Origin: Saururus chinensis
Taxonomy: Eukaryota; Streptophyta; Magnoliopsida; Piperales; Saururaceae
Length of the DNA stretch: 64,000 nt
Direction of reading: 5' to 3'
Assembly: GCA_035235625.1 (NCBI GenBank)
Contig: CP141140.1
Location: 7,770,685 to 7,834,684, forward strand
Shown here: positions 1 through 11,719 of the stretch, piece after piece
How the letters are laid out: each line of letters opens with the position of its first letter
Numbering within the stretch: position 1 is the stretch's first letter
Notes under the pieces: generated by a model
The model's input: the letters and a program-made list of their open reading frames with translations, nothing else
Told to the model about the DNA's origin: nothing
Database searches by the model: none
Position numbers and translations under genes: made by a program

Positions 1-258
1 TGCCACATTTTTCTGTGAACAAGGGTGGCTAAGTCAACCGGCCTCTAAGGACCTTGACAATGATCTTCTTGGGTAGATAGAATATTCACACATCACAAGC
101 ACTAAGTAAATTAGATTATAAAAAAAGTGGAGATTTGAACTCAGGACCTCTAAGGCATGGGCCACCGTTTTACTAACACTGCTCATTCTTGTGCGGCATA
201 TTTTATCACAATGCTTCGACTTTCCTATGCTCCCACAGTTTGTCCGTTTCATATGCAT
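1..258 (-). mobile_element. Possible tRNA-derived SINE-like fragment
   Basis: On the minus strand a stretch near 137-175 reads like the T-arm of a tRNA: the motif GAGTTCAAATCTC resembles a polymerase III box B, preceded by a run that could be a decayed anticodon arm. Many plant SINEs carry such a tRNA-like head. I see no clear box A, poly(A) tail or target duplication, so this is only a resemblance. The open frame here has no recognisable protein. Confidence 0.2.
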
Positions 259-2084
259 ATGTAAGTAAATAGTCTCTCCATCTTAAAATAATAGTTATAC
301 TTAAAAAAATAATAGTTTTTATTAAATGGTAAAGCCCACATCTAATTAAAGGAAAAATATGCTTATGATAATATTTTTTAAGTACCTAACCAATTAACTT
401 GAAGAAAATGAAATTGTTAATATGGAACAAATTTTGTTTTCCGAATGAAATTATTAAGTTAGAATAGAAGGAGTATAAAATAAGTAGAATATAAATATCT
501 AATGATGATGTAGAATGAGAGTATATATATTGAGATACAAAATTTAGGCATTAGTAAACCTAATAAAATGAAATAAAAAATTAATTAAATAAAATATTTA
601 ATGATATATTAATGTCGTTTTTGTCTTCCATCTCATTATGATCATCACAATCTCGTCCATTTGCCACAATCTTGATAATTCTGTACAGATATCGACGAGA
701 TCTTACAGAGAATATAAAATTATTTTTACAAAGTCTCTAGTTTCAATAAAAGCCCTAAGATATAGATATGGCCAAGATAACAAATTATATTTGGGACTTG
801 AGCTTCAAAAAGAAGGGCAGAGGAACAAGCTTCTCCCATTCCCCCTTTTTCTTATTCATGGTTTACTCGGACCCGCCAACACAAACATGTGATAATAAAA
901 TAGGGTATTACAATTAAGGGATTAAGGCTAGGAGGGGAGTGATAGTCATCGGAATTAGTCAGACCTTCAAGCGGTTCCAACTTCCAACAGCAAGGGGAAA
1001 TCCTATAGAGGTTGCCTTTAATACTACTTAGTTCTCAAGTCTAAAGGTCCGTTTGTTTTGTTTAAGAGCCTCTTTGGGAGACAATTTTTTGGGCTTAAAA
1101 GCGATTTATTTATGCTAAAAATTGCTTTCCCAACTCAAAATCGCTTGGAAGGTTCATTTAAATTTAAAATGACTTTTCTACTAAAAATCTGATTTCTTTG
1201 AGAACTCTCCTCCCGAGTTGAAGAAAGTCATTTCTTTTTTAACAGTGAATGAGTATACATCAACCGAACACATGCAGGCCTGCCCTGAAAAAGACAAATT
1301 GCAATTGAAAGTGGAAATAACCGACTCATGTGGTTTCATCCGGACTTGTCCATTGATCAATCAATTCAGAGTATCAGATTTTCAGTCTTGGCTTGCATTA
1401 ATATTTGAGCGCTAAGTGCTGCCACTCAAAATACTCCATATAACATCTTTTCAGCAAATGCGGTGTGCACTGTCAACAGTTAAACAATATATAAACTAAT
1501 ATTTAACACTTCCAAGTGTATTATGTCGGTGGGGTTTGGTCACCACTCACGAGTATAGTTGATCGGAGCCGTTGCAGTCTGCATAGGGCCATTACCTCGC
1601 TCATATAGTTGTAGTTTAATTAACACTCCAGCTATGCTCTCTCATCGGAATTATTGACACAAACCTTCTTAATAAGAGGTAAGCACGTCATTTGACGCGA
1701 GATCGATTGTTGTCTTCCCAGTCACAATCATCCTGAGCAGATCGCTAGAAGCTCTATTTAATCCTCAAAGCAAAGAAAGTAGTTTTCGAAGTACATAAAG
1801 AATTACAGTATTTTGGTAGATTAATTTCAGTGCCGATTCCTGTCATTTGTGAAAGCTAAACCCGAATGTGTAACGTTCAGCGTGGGCTGTGGGCTATGAC
1901 TACTATTTGAAGTTTGTCTCTACTTCTCATTCCTTTGACATAATAGAGGCCCACTAACTAGCAAAGGGTAGTCACAGTAGTGGCCATGGGCTAGCACTGA
2001 TACTGACTTTCCTCTCAAGCCGGTGCTGCTAACTTGCACATAGTGACTTTCCTCTTAAGTTGGTAATGTTAGCTTGTACATATT
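259..2084. other. AT-rich intergenic DNA, no gene seen
   Basis: No coding region is supported. Short frames at 638-892 and 1218-1415 have no recognisable domain or splice context. Around 1044-1215 the sequence has the look of a MITE end (a 'gtccgtttg' start and poly-T/poly-A inverted stretches), but I could not pair the two ends. Confidence 0.4.
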
Positions 2085-2087
2085 AAG

Positions 2088-2230
2088 CTAGGGGTGTTAA
2101 TGAGCTGACCTTAGCGGAGTATTGGGCTTGCTCGACTCGAACTTAAATTGCTCAAGTTCAGCTTAAAGCTCGAATAAGCTCAAAATTTTCAGCTCGAGCT
2201 TGACTTGAATTGAAAATTCAGAGCTCTAAG
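2088..2230 (+). mobile_element. Possible hAT-type transposon terminus
   Basis: The start 'taggggtgttaatgagct' followed by repeats of gctcgaactt/agctcgagctt resembles the ends of plant hAT-like elements, which often begin TAGGGGTG and continue with GAGCTCGAGC-type repeats. No opposite end or 8-bp target duplication was found. Confidence 0.25.
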
Positions 2231-2450
2231 TGAATTATATGCTTAGGCTTGAACTAAAAAAAAAAAATATCTAAATCTAAAGTATATGAAGTATTACTCA
2301 TAGTTAGATACCTTTATTATTAAATATTAATAAATACACTTAAATAAGTATTACAAATACACTTCAAACTATTGACTATAATCACTAAGAAAGAAGAAAA
2401 TTATGATAAATAAATTTTAGTTACAAATGTTCTAAAAAAGCAACATTACC

Positions 2451-2936
2451 ACTGGTAAGTCGCAATTCAAGATTGTTTATGGAATGAATTTAGACACTTT
2501 AGATCTCATGCAACCAGTCAAGCAGACTTAAGACAATAATATTACTTATAATACTTTAGCAAGAATTACTTCCATTCATCAAGAGGCCAGTCAAAAATTG
2601 CAATCCTCCAATTTAAAATATAAAAACTTTGCTTATCAACATTGGCGAAAGAAAGTCATTGCAGGAGGAGATCGAGATATAGTTCATTTGAGGAAAGAAA
2701 GATAGTTGGTTGGAACTTACAACAAACTAAATCAGAAAAAATTTGGTCACTTTCGTATTTTACACAAAATCAACGATAATGCTTATGTTATTGATTTTCT
2801 AGAAGAATTATCCATTTCAAAAACTTTTATTATGGCCGATCTATATGAATTTTATGATCTAAACTCCAGGTCGAGTTTTAAAAAGAGGGAGGGAACTCAT
2901 GTGGTCGAAACTACCTCCAGTTTAAAAACGAGCTGA
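2451..2936 (+). pseudogene. Ty3/gypsy retrotransposon integrase C-terminus, decayed
   Basis: This is the end of a gypsy pol polyprotein. From 2451 a frame reads TGKSQFKIVYGMNLDTLD, the end of the integrase catalytic region. It is then broken by stops; later frames give a coiled segment ending in HLRKER near 2675-2703. The segment at 2706-2936 reads [19 protein letters not shown], then NDNAYVIDF, then [12 protein letters not shown], the typical integrase C-terminal (GPY/F-like) module. Stops and frame changes make it non-functional. No gag, protease or reverse transcriptase is nearby, so it is an isolated 3' piece. It ends about 475 bp from defensin-like gene 1 and is unrelated to it. Confidence 0.82.
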
Positions 2937-3410
2937 AATAACAAGAAGGGCATTTTGGAACTTTGCTATAATGCTGACTTATAAAATAAGAGGTCGGGAT
3001 TCGATTTATTTTGTATAAAATAAGAAAATTGTGTTAGAAAGAAAAACCCGATTTGATCCGTTTCAAAATGCAACTTAACCCAACCCAACCGGAGACGGGT
3101 ATAAGTTGGGATTTCCTTTCTGTCAAAATGAAATCGTGCATCCATCTAGATACGAATTGGATAATATATACAAATACAAAAAAATGATGTGGATAGTTGA
3201 AAAAAAAACATGGTACAGTCTCATGATCAAACAAATTACGTATGTGCTTACTTTTTTGCAAAATTGTTGTGATTAGTTTGGCTCACAGCCTGTGGATTAT
3301 CGCGTGGATATATAAGACGACATTTTTCTGATGAAATGGAGACAGCTCAATGTAACTCTATGCCTTATTTCATTAACACAAAATCTAGACGTATTGTCAT
3401 GTCAATATTA

Positions 3411-3790
3411 TTACAACTTTAAGCATGGGTAGGTACAAAAGCATTGCCATCCTCCTCTACCATTGGGAATACAAAGCCCAGTGCCACGGTTGTGATCGTG
3501 GTAACATTTAACTTGGCAGGCAGTTGGATTGCAGGAATGATTCTTTAAGACAAGGGAGCATGATTTGGCTTCTGCAACTAAAGATTCACAACAAATGCAA
3601 TGCTAATCAGGCAATCATGGTGTACATGTGTAAAACTTTCAAGAGGAGAAATAAAGAATCAAGACTTGTAGAGTTGTTTTTGCTATTCGAAGTAGAATCA
3701 AAACCTTGAAGCGGAAGGAGAGGGTGTGAAGTTACCTGAGAAGACGAGCAGCGCCAGAACAAAGAAACACGTTGGGGAGAGCTTGGCCAT
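3411..3790 (-). CDS. Defensin-like cysteine-rich peptide, gene 1
   Basis: Two exons: 3790-3736 and 3577-3411, joined over a 158-bp GT-AG intron in phase 1, giving 73 residues. Exon 1 encodes a signal peptide (MAKLSPTCFFVLALLVFS). Exon 2 encodes the end of the signal, a likely cleavage after AEA, and a mature domain starting KSCSLVLKN. The mature part has eight cysteines spaced C-x8-C-x4-C-x3-C-x10-C-x9-C-x-C-x3-C, which is the plant defensin/LCR (cysteine-stabilised alpha-beta) pattern, with a GLC gamma-core start. Such peptides are secreted; members act in defence or in signalling during reproduction, and the sequence does not say which. The peptide ends with KL after the last cysteine. A paralogue lies at 35856-36610 with identical intron phase and cysteine spacing. 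The coding region is intact, but its upstream region differs (see findings). Confidence 0.85.
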
Positions 3791-3985
3791 GATCTGGAGT
3801 CAAACAAGTTACAAGCTTTGTTAGATGGAACTTTTGTAGGTTTGTTAGCGTACCATCTGCATTCTCGTAGTGCATGCAACCTTAAGTTGACCCCCACCAG
3901 ATGAAAATGCTTATATAAAAAAAAAAAATCAAAATTATCTTTGTGCAGTGAGGGAATGAAAAATGAATACAAGTTATGGAGGAGG
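3791..3985 (-). promoter_or_regulatory. Upstream region of defensin-like gene 1, homologous to the gene 2 5'-UTR intron
   Basis: On the minus strand this segment aligns base by base with the 5'-UTR exon end and 5'-UTR intron of gene 2 (36611-36890). Both share CACAA then TTTGATTTTT then AAGCATTTT. In gene 2 the junction is AAGG|GTATGT; here the matching bases read AAAGATAAT, so the GT donor is absent. A TATATAAG sequence at about 3910-3920 lies inside this former intron and could act as a substitute TATA box about 120 bp before the start codon; that is inference. Confidence 0.5.
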
Positions 3986-3989
3986 AAGT

Positions 3990-4325
3990 GAGCGGTGCGC
4001 GGCGGCGGAGACGCTTCACTAACTGAAGCCGTTCGCCGCCGACTGCGTCTGTGTGCAGAGGTCGGGCCGGTGACCACGACGGCAGGAAGGGGATGGATCC
4101 TACAGAACAGAGGGCGTTTAGGCCGGCAGCGGGCGGATCTGAGGGGACAGTGCAGCGACGGCCGTGATGCGCGCCTCCCAGTGAGAGGGCAGGCCGTCAG
4201 AGTGCAGCGGGGATGGGTAGCACACCTAGTGCCGGCGGAAACTGCTTCGGCTGGCGTGCGCTTCCTGGGTTTGCGCATCGAGGCCATCGAAAAGGGGGGC
4301 GGGGAATAGGATTACGGCGGGAAGT
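3990..4325. other. GC-rich block upstream of defensin-like gene 1
   Basis: A block rich in CpG and GGC/GCC sits abruptly in AT-rich surroundings. Open frames exist on both strands (226 codons minus, 104 codons plus), but neither reads like a known protein, and long frames are expected in GC-rich DNA. It begins where homology to the gene 2 upstream region stops, so it replaces the promoter that gene 2 has. It could be a CpG-rich promoter, a fragment of a captured exon, or part of a transposon. Confidence 0.4.
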
Positions 4326-6480
4326 ACCTTGCAGCGAAAGAAATTCAGAGGATCAAACTCGTGCTTGCACGCCTCGATGGATGGCCTAAATTCACAGTGG
4401 AAAAAATAGAATTTCTCTCAAATTCATCAGGCTTTAGTGTATAACGAGATTCATTCCGCAATATGCGATTATATAGGAATGGCAATGGCCATATGAGTAG
4501 CTGTGACGCACATTAACTCAATCAATCTTTCTTCTTCCAAGCCAACTCATTTGAATAGACCACTCGCCCATTTACCTAACTCAGGTAAAATTATTGAGGA
4601 TTTCTTACATTTTGCCATTGATGAACACTTGAAATAAAAATTCTGTACGACGTGTGCAACGACATGTAGTGCAAGTATATGTCACTTGACGAAACTACAT
4701 GAGATGGTGTGGTTCTCAAGGCTATCATACTTACACAAACCTTTTCAAAATGACTCGATGGCTGAATTGCGACCTTTACTTCATGCCCCTGATTATCACA
4801 TAATTTTATATTAATTAATCATGTACGTATAATTTTTGTGGCGTGACATGGACCCGCGCCTCGGCCGAAATGGATGTCTGCCTCTTCACCTGGTTCAACG
4901 ATCACAAACTAGGGACGCACTTTGCAAACGACGAATGCAGACGTACGTGCTAACATTATCAAATTTTTGGGAGTCCATCACTCTCTGTCCTTATCATTGA
5001 TGAATGCAGACGTACTAGAGGACTGCCTTTATCCTAAACGTACCTAACGTTATCAGATTTTTAGGAGTCCATCGCTCTCTCGTCTTCATCGATGAATGCA
5101 GACGTACACTACTAGAGGATTAACCACGTGCGTGTCTATATCCCAAACCTAATATTGTCTCTTAGGTATAAAGTTATTTATCTTTAAGCTTGTATATTAA
5201 AAGTGAAATACCCTTTTTTGACATAGCAGTATTCAATAATCTCCCTATTAACTCAACACTCGGCCCATCCCATTCTCCCCCAGCTTTTGTCTTAACAAAC
5301 TTCCTTTCAATTCGCCAATGAAAGCCCATTTTGTCTCTTTCTCATTCGTAGCTAAGCGAACTTACTAAATAAGGCAACACATAAATAGAAATGAATTGAC
5401 ATTTGGTCCCACCAATCAACTACGTGAATACACATATTTTTGAGCTTTTACCGTTGCAACTTGCAACATATGTCTACTTGAGATAGGACTTCTGCCCAGG
5501 ACTGAACTTGAGAAATTATTCTCAGCCAATCAGTAAAGTTCCTTCAAATACAACTTTCTTACTTGAAAGTCCCCTAATATTCCATTTATATTTCTTTATA
5601 GGACCCATTATTAAAGTAACCTTGTTAAACCACTACTGTACAATCTACATTCTTCTCCTTGATGTCTTCACTCTTGATAATTATAGATAGATGTAAATAG
5701 CGGCAGCGGAATTGGCTAAAGTTCCATTCTTCTCCTAGATCTCTTCACTCTTGGTAATAATAAATAGATGTAAATCTTGGTGGTAGAAATGACTATCATA
5801 ATTGGCTACTTATCACTCATGTGCTTTTTTTGGTAATTATAAATATAGGTAAATCTTGGTATCTGAATTGGCTGTTTATCACATATGGCTTTTTGAGCCA
5901 AACCAACTTTTGGGGCTTTTTGTTTAAGTCCTTATTTTAACTCTTGTTTTCTTCTCAACCTTGATACCAAAGAATCTGGAATTGCTTGGACACATCTAAC
6001 ATAGGAGTAAAAACCTAAAAAAAAATTGCTAAATTTTTTTAAATAATAAAAATTGACCTGTGATGAATTGTAAAGCTATTTTATCTTCAAATCTTCTATC
6101 TTTTACTACTTATGTAAATATGATTACAAATATTAGGTTTAATATAATTATATAAAATACTAGCTTTAATATAAAAAAATTACTTTTTAATGTGAAAAGA
6201 AAGAGGTTTGAGTACATATTATGTGACATAGATGGTGAGTGAATAGAAGGAATTCATATTTTCTAATAATATTTATATGAGCATTGCAAATTTAGATTTA
6301 TATTTCTTTCATGTTTTACCTTCTATGCTTCTCTACTAAGTTAATTTTTTTTCCATATTACATGTAGAAGCCAATATTCCATATTTTCTGGTTTTGAAGG
6401 AAAAATGTCATATTACCTACTTTAGGATGAACTTGCCCTTAGGCTTTAAATAAACTCAATCCCCGTACAGATCCTCATAA
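4326..6480. repeat. Intergenic DNA with two short tandem duplications
   Basis: No gene is seen. At about 4930-5120 a unit of 70-90 bp is repeated, each copy containing 'gaatgcagacgtac' and 'gagtccatc'. At about 5645-5870 a unit of roughly 75-100 bp recurs, marked by 'cttcactcttg' and 'aatagatgtaaatc'. Both are diverged. Confidence 0.5.
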
Positions 6481-6685
6481 ATGAACACACCAGAACAGTG
6501 TGATGCTGTTTTGGTAGATAGGATTGATCGGCAGCAAGTCGGAATTTTCTGGTAGGAGGTGACCAATGGCGACTCACCAGTGAGTTTTTGGAGACAATAA
6601 AAGCCCATTTTTTTTTCATGACGAAAGTTGTTTAAGGTGAAAAGGGTTTCATTTCGGTGGATCCGATCATCCTTTAACCACCATA

Positions 6686-7680
6686 ATGGAAATGATTGGT
6701 ATTTACAACGGAGAGGTAGATAATGATAATATGTATGTAGGTAGAAAGACTCGTTTGATGAACATTGATCCGTCGGTAAGGTTTGGCGAGTTGCAGATTC
6801 AAGTTAAAGAAAGACTTGTCGTCAATGGTAATATGACTTTGATGTATTTGATATTATCTTCACAGTCATCCATTCTATATGAATTAGAATACGATAAAGA
6901 CTTGCAATCAATATTTTTCATTCATGAGAAGGTAAATAAAGAGGTGTTATCATTATATGCAGAGATGAAAATGTCTGACAATGGTGACAAATCATCATTA
7001 GTGGAAAGTAACTGGACTGTTAATAGAGATAAATCATTAGTGGTATCGACTCACTCTAGCTTGAATGGAAGATTGCATACGGGAGTCAATGATACATAAT
7101 TCACTTATGAAACAACGAGGAAACAATGAATTTTAGATTACACAATATTATATTTTATCGTGTACTTGAATACATGATATTTATAATATCATGTTCAACA
7201 AAAACATGATATTTATAATATCGCATTACTGATGATGCAAAATACAAAAGTTATATACCACAAAATCTTTTTAGCATAGATACAATAACACGACTTGTAT
7301 AAATATTGTGTCATCGATAACACGATAAAATTTATAAGCGTGTAACCGAATACACGATGTTGAGTTATATCACATATTGATTAACACATTAATATCTATT
7401 GTAGATTGGGAGAACTGGAAGATATAAACTCAACAAATCCATATCACACATCGTACAACATTTCAATGCCTACAGAACCTATTACAAAAATCATTCATAC
7501 TAGATGTGAAGAACAGTCACCCATAATGAGTGTGATAAGGACTTCATTTGATAACTATGATCCCTGATATAGCCCTGCAAATTACGATGACCAAGAATTT
7601 GAAGAAGTGTGGGGTGATGAGAAATGTATCGAGAATGACATAATTGACATGGAAAATATTAAATTTATAAGTTGACATGC
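6686..7680 (+). pseudogene. MULE transposase N-terminal fragment
   Basis: The first exon-like frame (6686-7099, 137 codons) begins with a short acidic stretch followed by MYVGRKTRLMNID, and has IFFIHE near residue 77. This is the layout of the PB1-like N-terminal region of plant MuDR/MULE transposases, where a YVGG/K-type beta hairpin is followed by a V/IxFFIE motif. A later stretch (about 7406-7670) reads MPTEPITKIIHTRC, SVIRTSFDNYDP then a stop, and YDDQEFEEVWGDEKC, matching the acidic linker before the transposase domain. The catalytic DDE region and SWIM finger are absent. It is a truncated, non-functional remnant; terminal inverted repeats were not found. Confidence 0.65.
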
Positions 7681-9320
7681 ATGATGAGTTATGATTATAG
7701 AAGGATGGATTAAGCGAAGTGCATTGCCCTAATGGACTAGAGTTTCAGAGCGGACTCAACTTTAGATTAGTTAGCTGAAGAGGGTTAGATTGAAGGATTC
7801 CTTGGCACAATTGTACTATCATAAATTACTTAAATCAAACTTGAATTATAAGTAAATCTAATATGTTAATGTTGTAAATTTGAGGCTTGAGGGTTTGACA
7901 TATTAAGTTGCGTGTATGAGCTAGCCGGTAATTAATCGGTTGATTGTTTCTCATGTCTAGCCATGATGTTATTCTACGGGATGTTGTCTTGATGTTGTAT
8001 TGAAGCTCAGACGTCTAATGCTCTATTGAAGGCATTATATGTTTTGTCAATCTTGTCTTGGTGTTGTGTTTAAGCTCAAACATTTGATCCTTTATTGAGA
8101 GCACAATAAGTTTCTACCCTTAGTCAACACTAATTGCCAATAAATGACACTGTATGATTTCGTCCATATGTAGAACTATAAGTTTTCTACCCAAAAAAGA
8201 CATTGCATGATTTTTTGCCCTTAGTTGGCACTGTGGAGTCTGGGCATTTACGTGCTTTGGTAACTAGTATCATAAGTCTACTCTTACCTGTTTGATCCTA
8301 TGCCCCATGAGTATAGGTGTCCATTGTCTTTGGAAAAGTCTATGACGTCTAGTTGCTCTTCGGAGGTTAGGTGAAAACCCAGTGACCTTTCTGTTCTTCA
8401 ACTCTATAGGTGATTAAATTTTAATGAGCTCTAGTTGTCGAGAGTAAGATTGTACGAGTATGCGAATAACTATAAGAGTAAGTTTGTAAGATTATGAGTA
8501 AGAGTAAGATTGTAAGGCTTTGAGTAAGACCGTAAGTATAAAACTCTGAGTCAGATTGTAAGTGTAATATTTTTTAGGAAAACTGTAAGTGTAAGTTTAT
8601 GAGCAAGACAATGAGTATATGGATTTGAGTACGATGGTATGACTAAGACGACATGTGTAAGAATGTTTAATAAGATAGTATGTGTATGAGCTTAGATATG
8701 TTATGTGATGAAATTTTAATTATTATATTGTCTGCTTCTTGTAAAAACTGCATGGATATATCTATGTAGGGACTTATAGAGTTCACTGATTAGAACTCTC
8801 TTATTGAGTATGAAAATACTCAATTTTCTTATTCTTTTTATCCCCTGCATGTTCATAAGGCTTTTACAGGTTTTTGAGTGAGAGCTCCTAGAGTTGGACT
8901 TTTATTTTCGTTGGTGAACCTATCTCTGTTAGCTTAGGTATACTATTCAATCATTGTGAGTTATTATTATTTTGTCACAATCTTACGTGTTAAGTGAGAT
9001 GATATATTATTTTTTTGGGTTTGTATATTAGATTTTAGACTTTAGACTATTGTGGAACTTGTACCTAGTGATGTCTAGGATGTATTTTTGATTAAGCCTG
9101 TCCATGACAATTTTTTTTGTACATTTCATTTTTTATTCATGCCTGAGAATGTTTGGTTTGGTCATTTGATGATTGAAAAATAAATTTATATGGGAAAAAT
9201 TGATACATGATGTTTTAAATTCAAAAAATATTTTCATAGGTAACAAATTTTGTCATTTCCCCCAATTTACAACTATTATATTGCAAAAAAAAATTGTAAA
9301 TTTTTAGGAAAAAGTGTGTA
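7681..9320. repeat. Intergenic, LTR-like non-coding DNA with minor repeats
   Basis: No gene is seen. A unit of about 70 bp is duplicated at 7978-8110 (marked by 'ttgtcttgatgttgt' and 'ttgtcttggtgttgt'). At 8440-8680 a short motif of the type 'gagtaagattgtaag' recurs about ten times with variation. The rest resembles decayed LTR sequence but lacks a recognisable end. Confidence 0.4.
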
Positions 9321-9344
9321 AAAATCTCAGGCATGACATCTTGA

Positions 9345-9965
9345 ATTCTAAATTAATGAAGAGTTTATTTGAAAGGGCAATATAAACATAGCATGGCAAA
9401 AATCTCCTTGTAAATTAATTAAGAGTTTATTTGAAAAGGCAACATAGGCATAAAAATTATTTTAATATTTTAAGTCTCTTCAATTCTAAATTAATTAAGA
9501 GTTTCTTTGAAAGGGCATTATAGAAAATTAATTAAGAGTTTATTTAAAAAAGCAATATAAGCATAGCATGACAAAAATCTCCTTCTAAATTAATTAAGAG
9601 TTTCTTGGAAAGGGTAATATAGGCATAGCATGGAAAAAATTTCTGCCCCCGTTCTCACTTTAATAATAGTATAGAAGAGGACAATATAGGCATAAAAATT
9701 ATTGTAATATTTTAGGGTTCTTCAATTATAAGTTAATTAAGTGTTTCTTTGAAAGGCTAATATAAGAAATTAATTAAGAGTTTCTTTAAAAGGGCAATAT
9801 AGGTATAGCATGTCAAAAACTCATTCTAAATAAATTAAGAATTTATTTGAAAGGGCAATGTAGGCATAGAAATAATTGTAATATTTTAGGTCTCTTAAAT
9901 TTTAAGTAAATTAAGTATTTCTTTGAAAGGGTAATATAGACATACCATGACAAAAATCTCTGCCC
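9345..9965 (+). repeat. Tandem repeat with 'taattaagagttt' units
   Basis: A motif 'aattaattaagagttt' followed by 'atttgaaagggcaatatagg' recurs about nine times, with spacings of roughly 40-140 bp. Some copies include a second module, 'catagcatggcaaaaatctc'. The copies differ by point changes and small deletions, indicating an old array. No coding potential. Confidence 0.7.
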
Positions 9966-10879
9966 CTTGCTCACTTTAATACAAATATGTGTGTCTCTCG
10001 CTCTATATATATAATCACCAAAATTAAAAATAAGATAATAACGGTGAAGGGAATAACTCCCACTCACCTTGCACTGGGATCATAAATCAAATGGAAGTGT
10101 GATCTTCATATTAATGAAAGCTATCTATAAAATTGTACAAAAACTTATAAATTGCAGGTCACCTTCTATTATATGTGTCATTTACATGTATTTGTACTCT
10201 AAATAAATAATATTATGCTCACATAACATCACATAATGCACATAGTAAAAAATCATGTATTACACGATCTAACACAAGTACACAACTTATAACTACATAT
10301 AAGTGTAAACAATGCATAAATTACAAATCAAGTAGTATGTTTCAATTTGCATAAATTTTTTTATTTTTCTAGAACTGTTCATATTTTTTAGAAGAGCATT
10401 TCTAACTGGAGATGTCAAGTGGCTCATCTATATGCCTATGTGGCAATTTGACAACCATAAACTCAAACCATAGATGTTATTTAAAAAAAGAGGCACAAAG
10501 TTAAAAAGGTGGAAGAGTGGTAAAAAAAGGTACAAAGAGGGAAAAAAGATATGGCATATCTTTTTGGAGACGTCATAAATGGCGCCCCGATTGGAGTTAA
10601 GGGAGCTCATGGATGTCTATTATCTAATTGTTTATCTGTGTCCGCGTCCGTATTTATATAGATCGAACATTTTTTTAATCCGTGGTAGACACGGACATAG
10701 ACATGGTAGAATTAATTTCGTCCACCCTAATAGGCGGCTATGGACACGAACAAATAGTTGTATGTGGCTGCAGACATCGGTATCTGCCTATTTTTATTAG
10801 TAATAGCGACCTTAGTGAAAAAGAAAAGATAGATCAGTCCTTATGTACTATGTTAAGACTATCTTAACATGATACATGG
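9966..10879. other. Intergenic DNA, possible MITE at about 10394-10606
   Basis: No gene. The sequence 'gagcatttctaactggagatg' near 10394 and 'gattggagttaagggagctc' near 10588 resemble the ends of a common plant MITE type (GAGCATCTCCAAC ... GTTGGAGATGCTC), but the match is loose and no target duplication was confirmed. Short frames around 10579-10867 are not supported as genes. Confidence 0.3.
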
Positions 10880-11617
10880 TATCAGGAATCCCTCCCATCT
10901 TCATAAGTAACCCAGTTTGGTGGGTAGTGTCCTTTAGTATTATGATGGAGACTTGAATATCAACATGGGTGGTGTCACACTCACATGTGGTGCCAAGGTG
11001 GTGAAAAATAAAGCACTTGCTTACAATGATAATTTGGAAATCCGTCCCATCTTCATAAGTAGCTCGAATTGGTGGATAGTGGGGCTTGAATCTCGACATT
11101 GGACGTGGGTGGACCGGTGGAGTCATATGTGGTGCCAAGCTGTTGAAAAACAAAAGTACTTGCTTACATCAATGCTTTCCTTTATCGGAATTTCCTCTCA
11201 TCTTCGTAAATCGTAAGGCACCCATGGAGAAAAACACTCATCTCACTTAGCCTCCATGTTAATGTCACCAAGCTGGATTACCCCTGGATGCATTGTAGGT
11301 TTATATATTTTTTTCGATCTTCCTGTCCAGATTGATTGTTCGCGTCTTTTTATGTGGCAGCACCAATCATGGCTACTTTATCGTGTTGTAAATCCAAAAC
11401 ATTAAAGACAACTTGATGTTAATATTTGTGGCGCATAAAGGCTTCCTTCTTCTTAGTCTATATGATGATTGTTATTGGTTTAAGGAGATACATAGTTGTA
11501 ATGATAGTTTATCTCTTATTGGGCGGGGCAAGCTGGCTCCTTTATTTTTACGTATCTTAAAAAAATTTGTATACAATGCAAATATGCAATGCAGGTATAT
11601 TCCCTCTGTTCGTAATA

Positions 11618-11719
11618 CTTCCTCCATCCCACATAAATAACTCCTTTCGGTTTTTAAAATAAGTTAATTTTAGTTTATTTTAAAAAATTAAATAGAGCTA
11701 TTATGTTAGACGGATAGAG
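11618..11719. mobile_element. Stowaway-like MITE, copy 1
   Basis: The ends CTTCCTCCATCCCACATAA and, read inward from the right, CTCTATCCGTCTAACATAA form the terminal inverted repeat typical of Stowaway MITEs. The element is 102 bp and is flanked by TA on both sides (11616-11617 and 11720-11721), the expected Tc1/mariner-type duplication. It lies inside the larger duplicated block. Confidence 0.75.

Noticed and set aside
3607-4287. 226-codon minus-strand frame across defensin-like gene 1
   Set aside because: It runs in a different frame through exon 1 and the intron of the defensin-like gene and through a GC-rich block; the real coding signal is the spliced 73-residue peptide.
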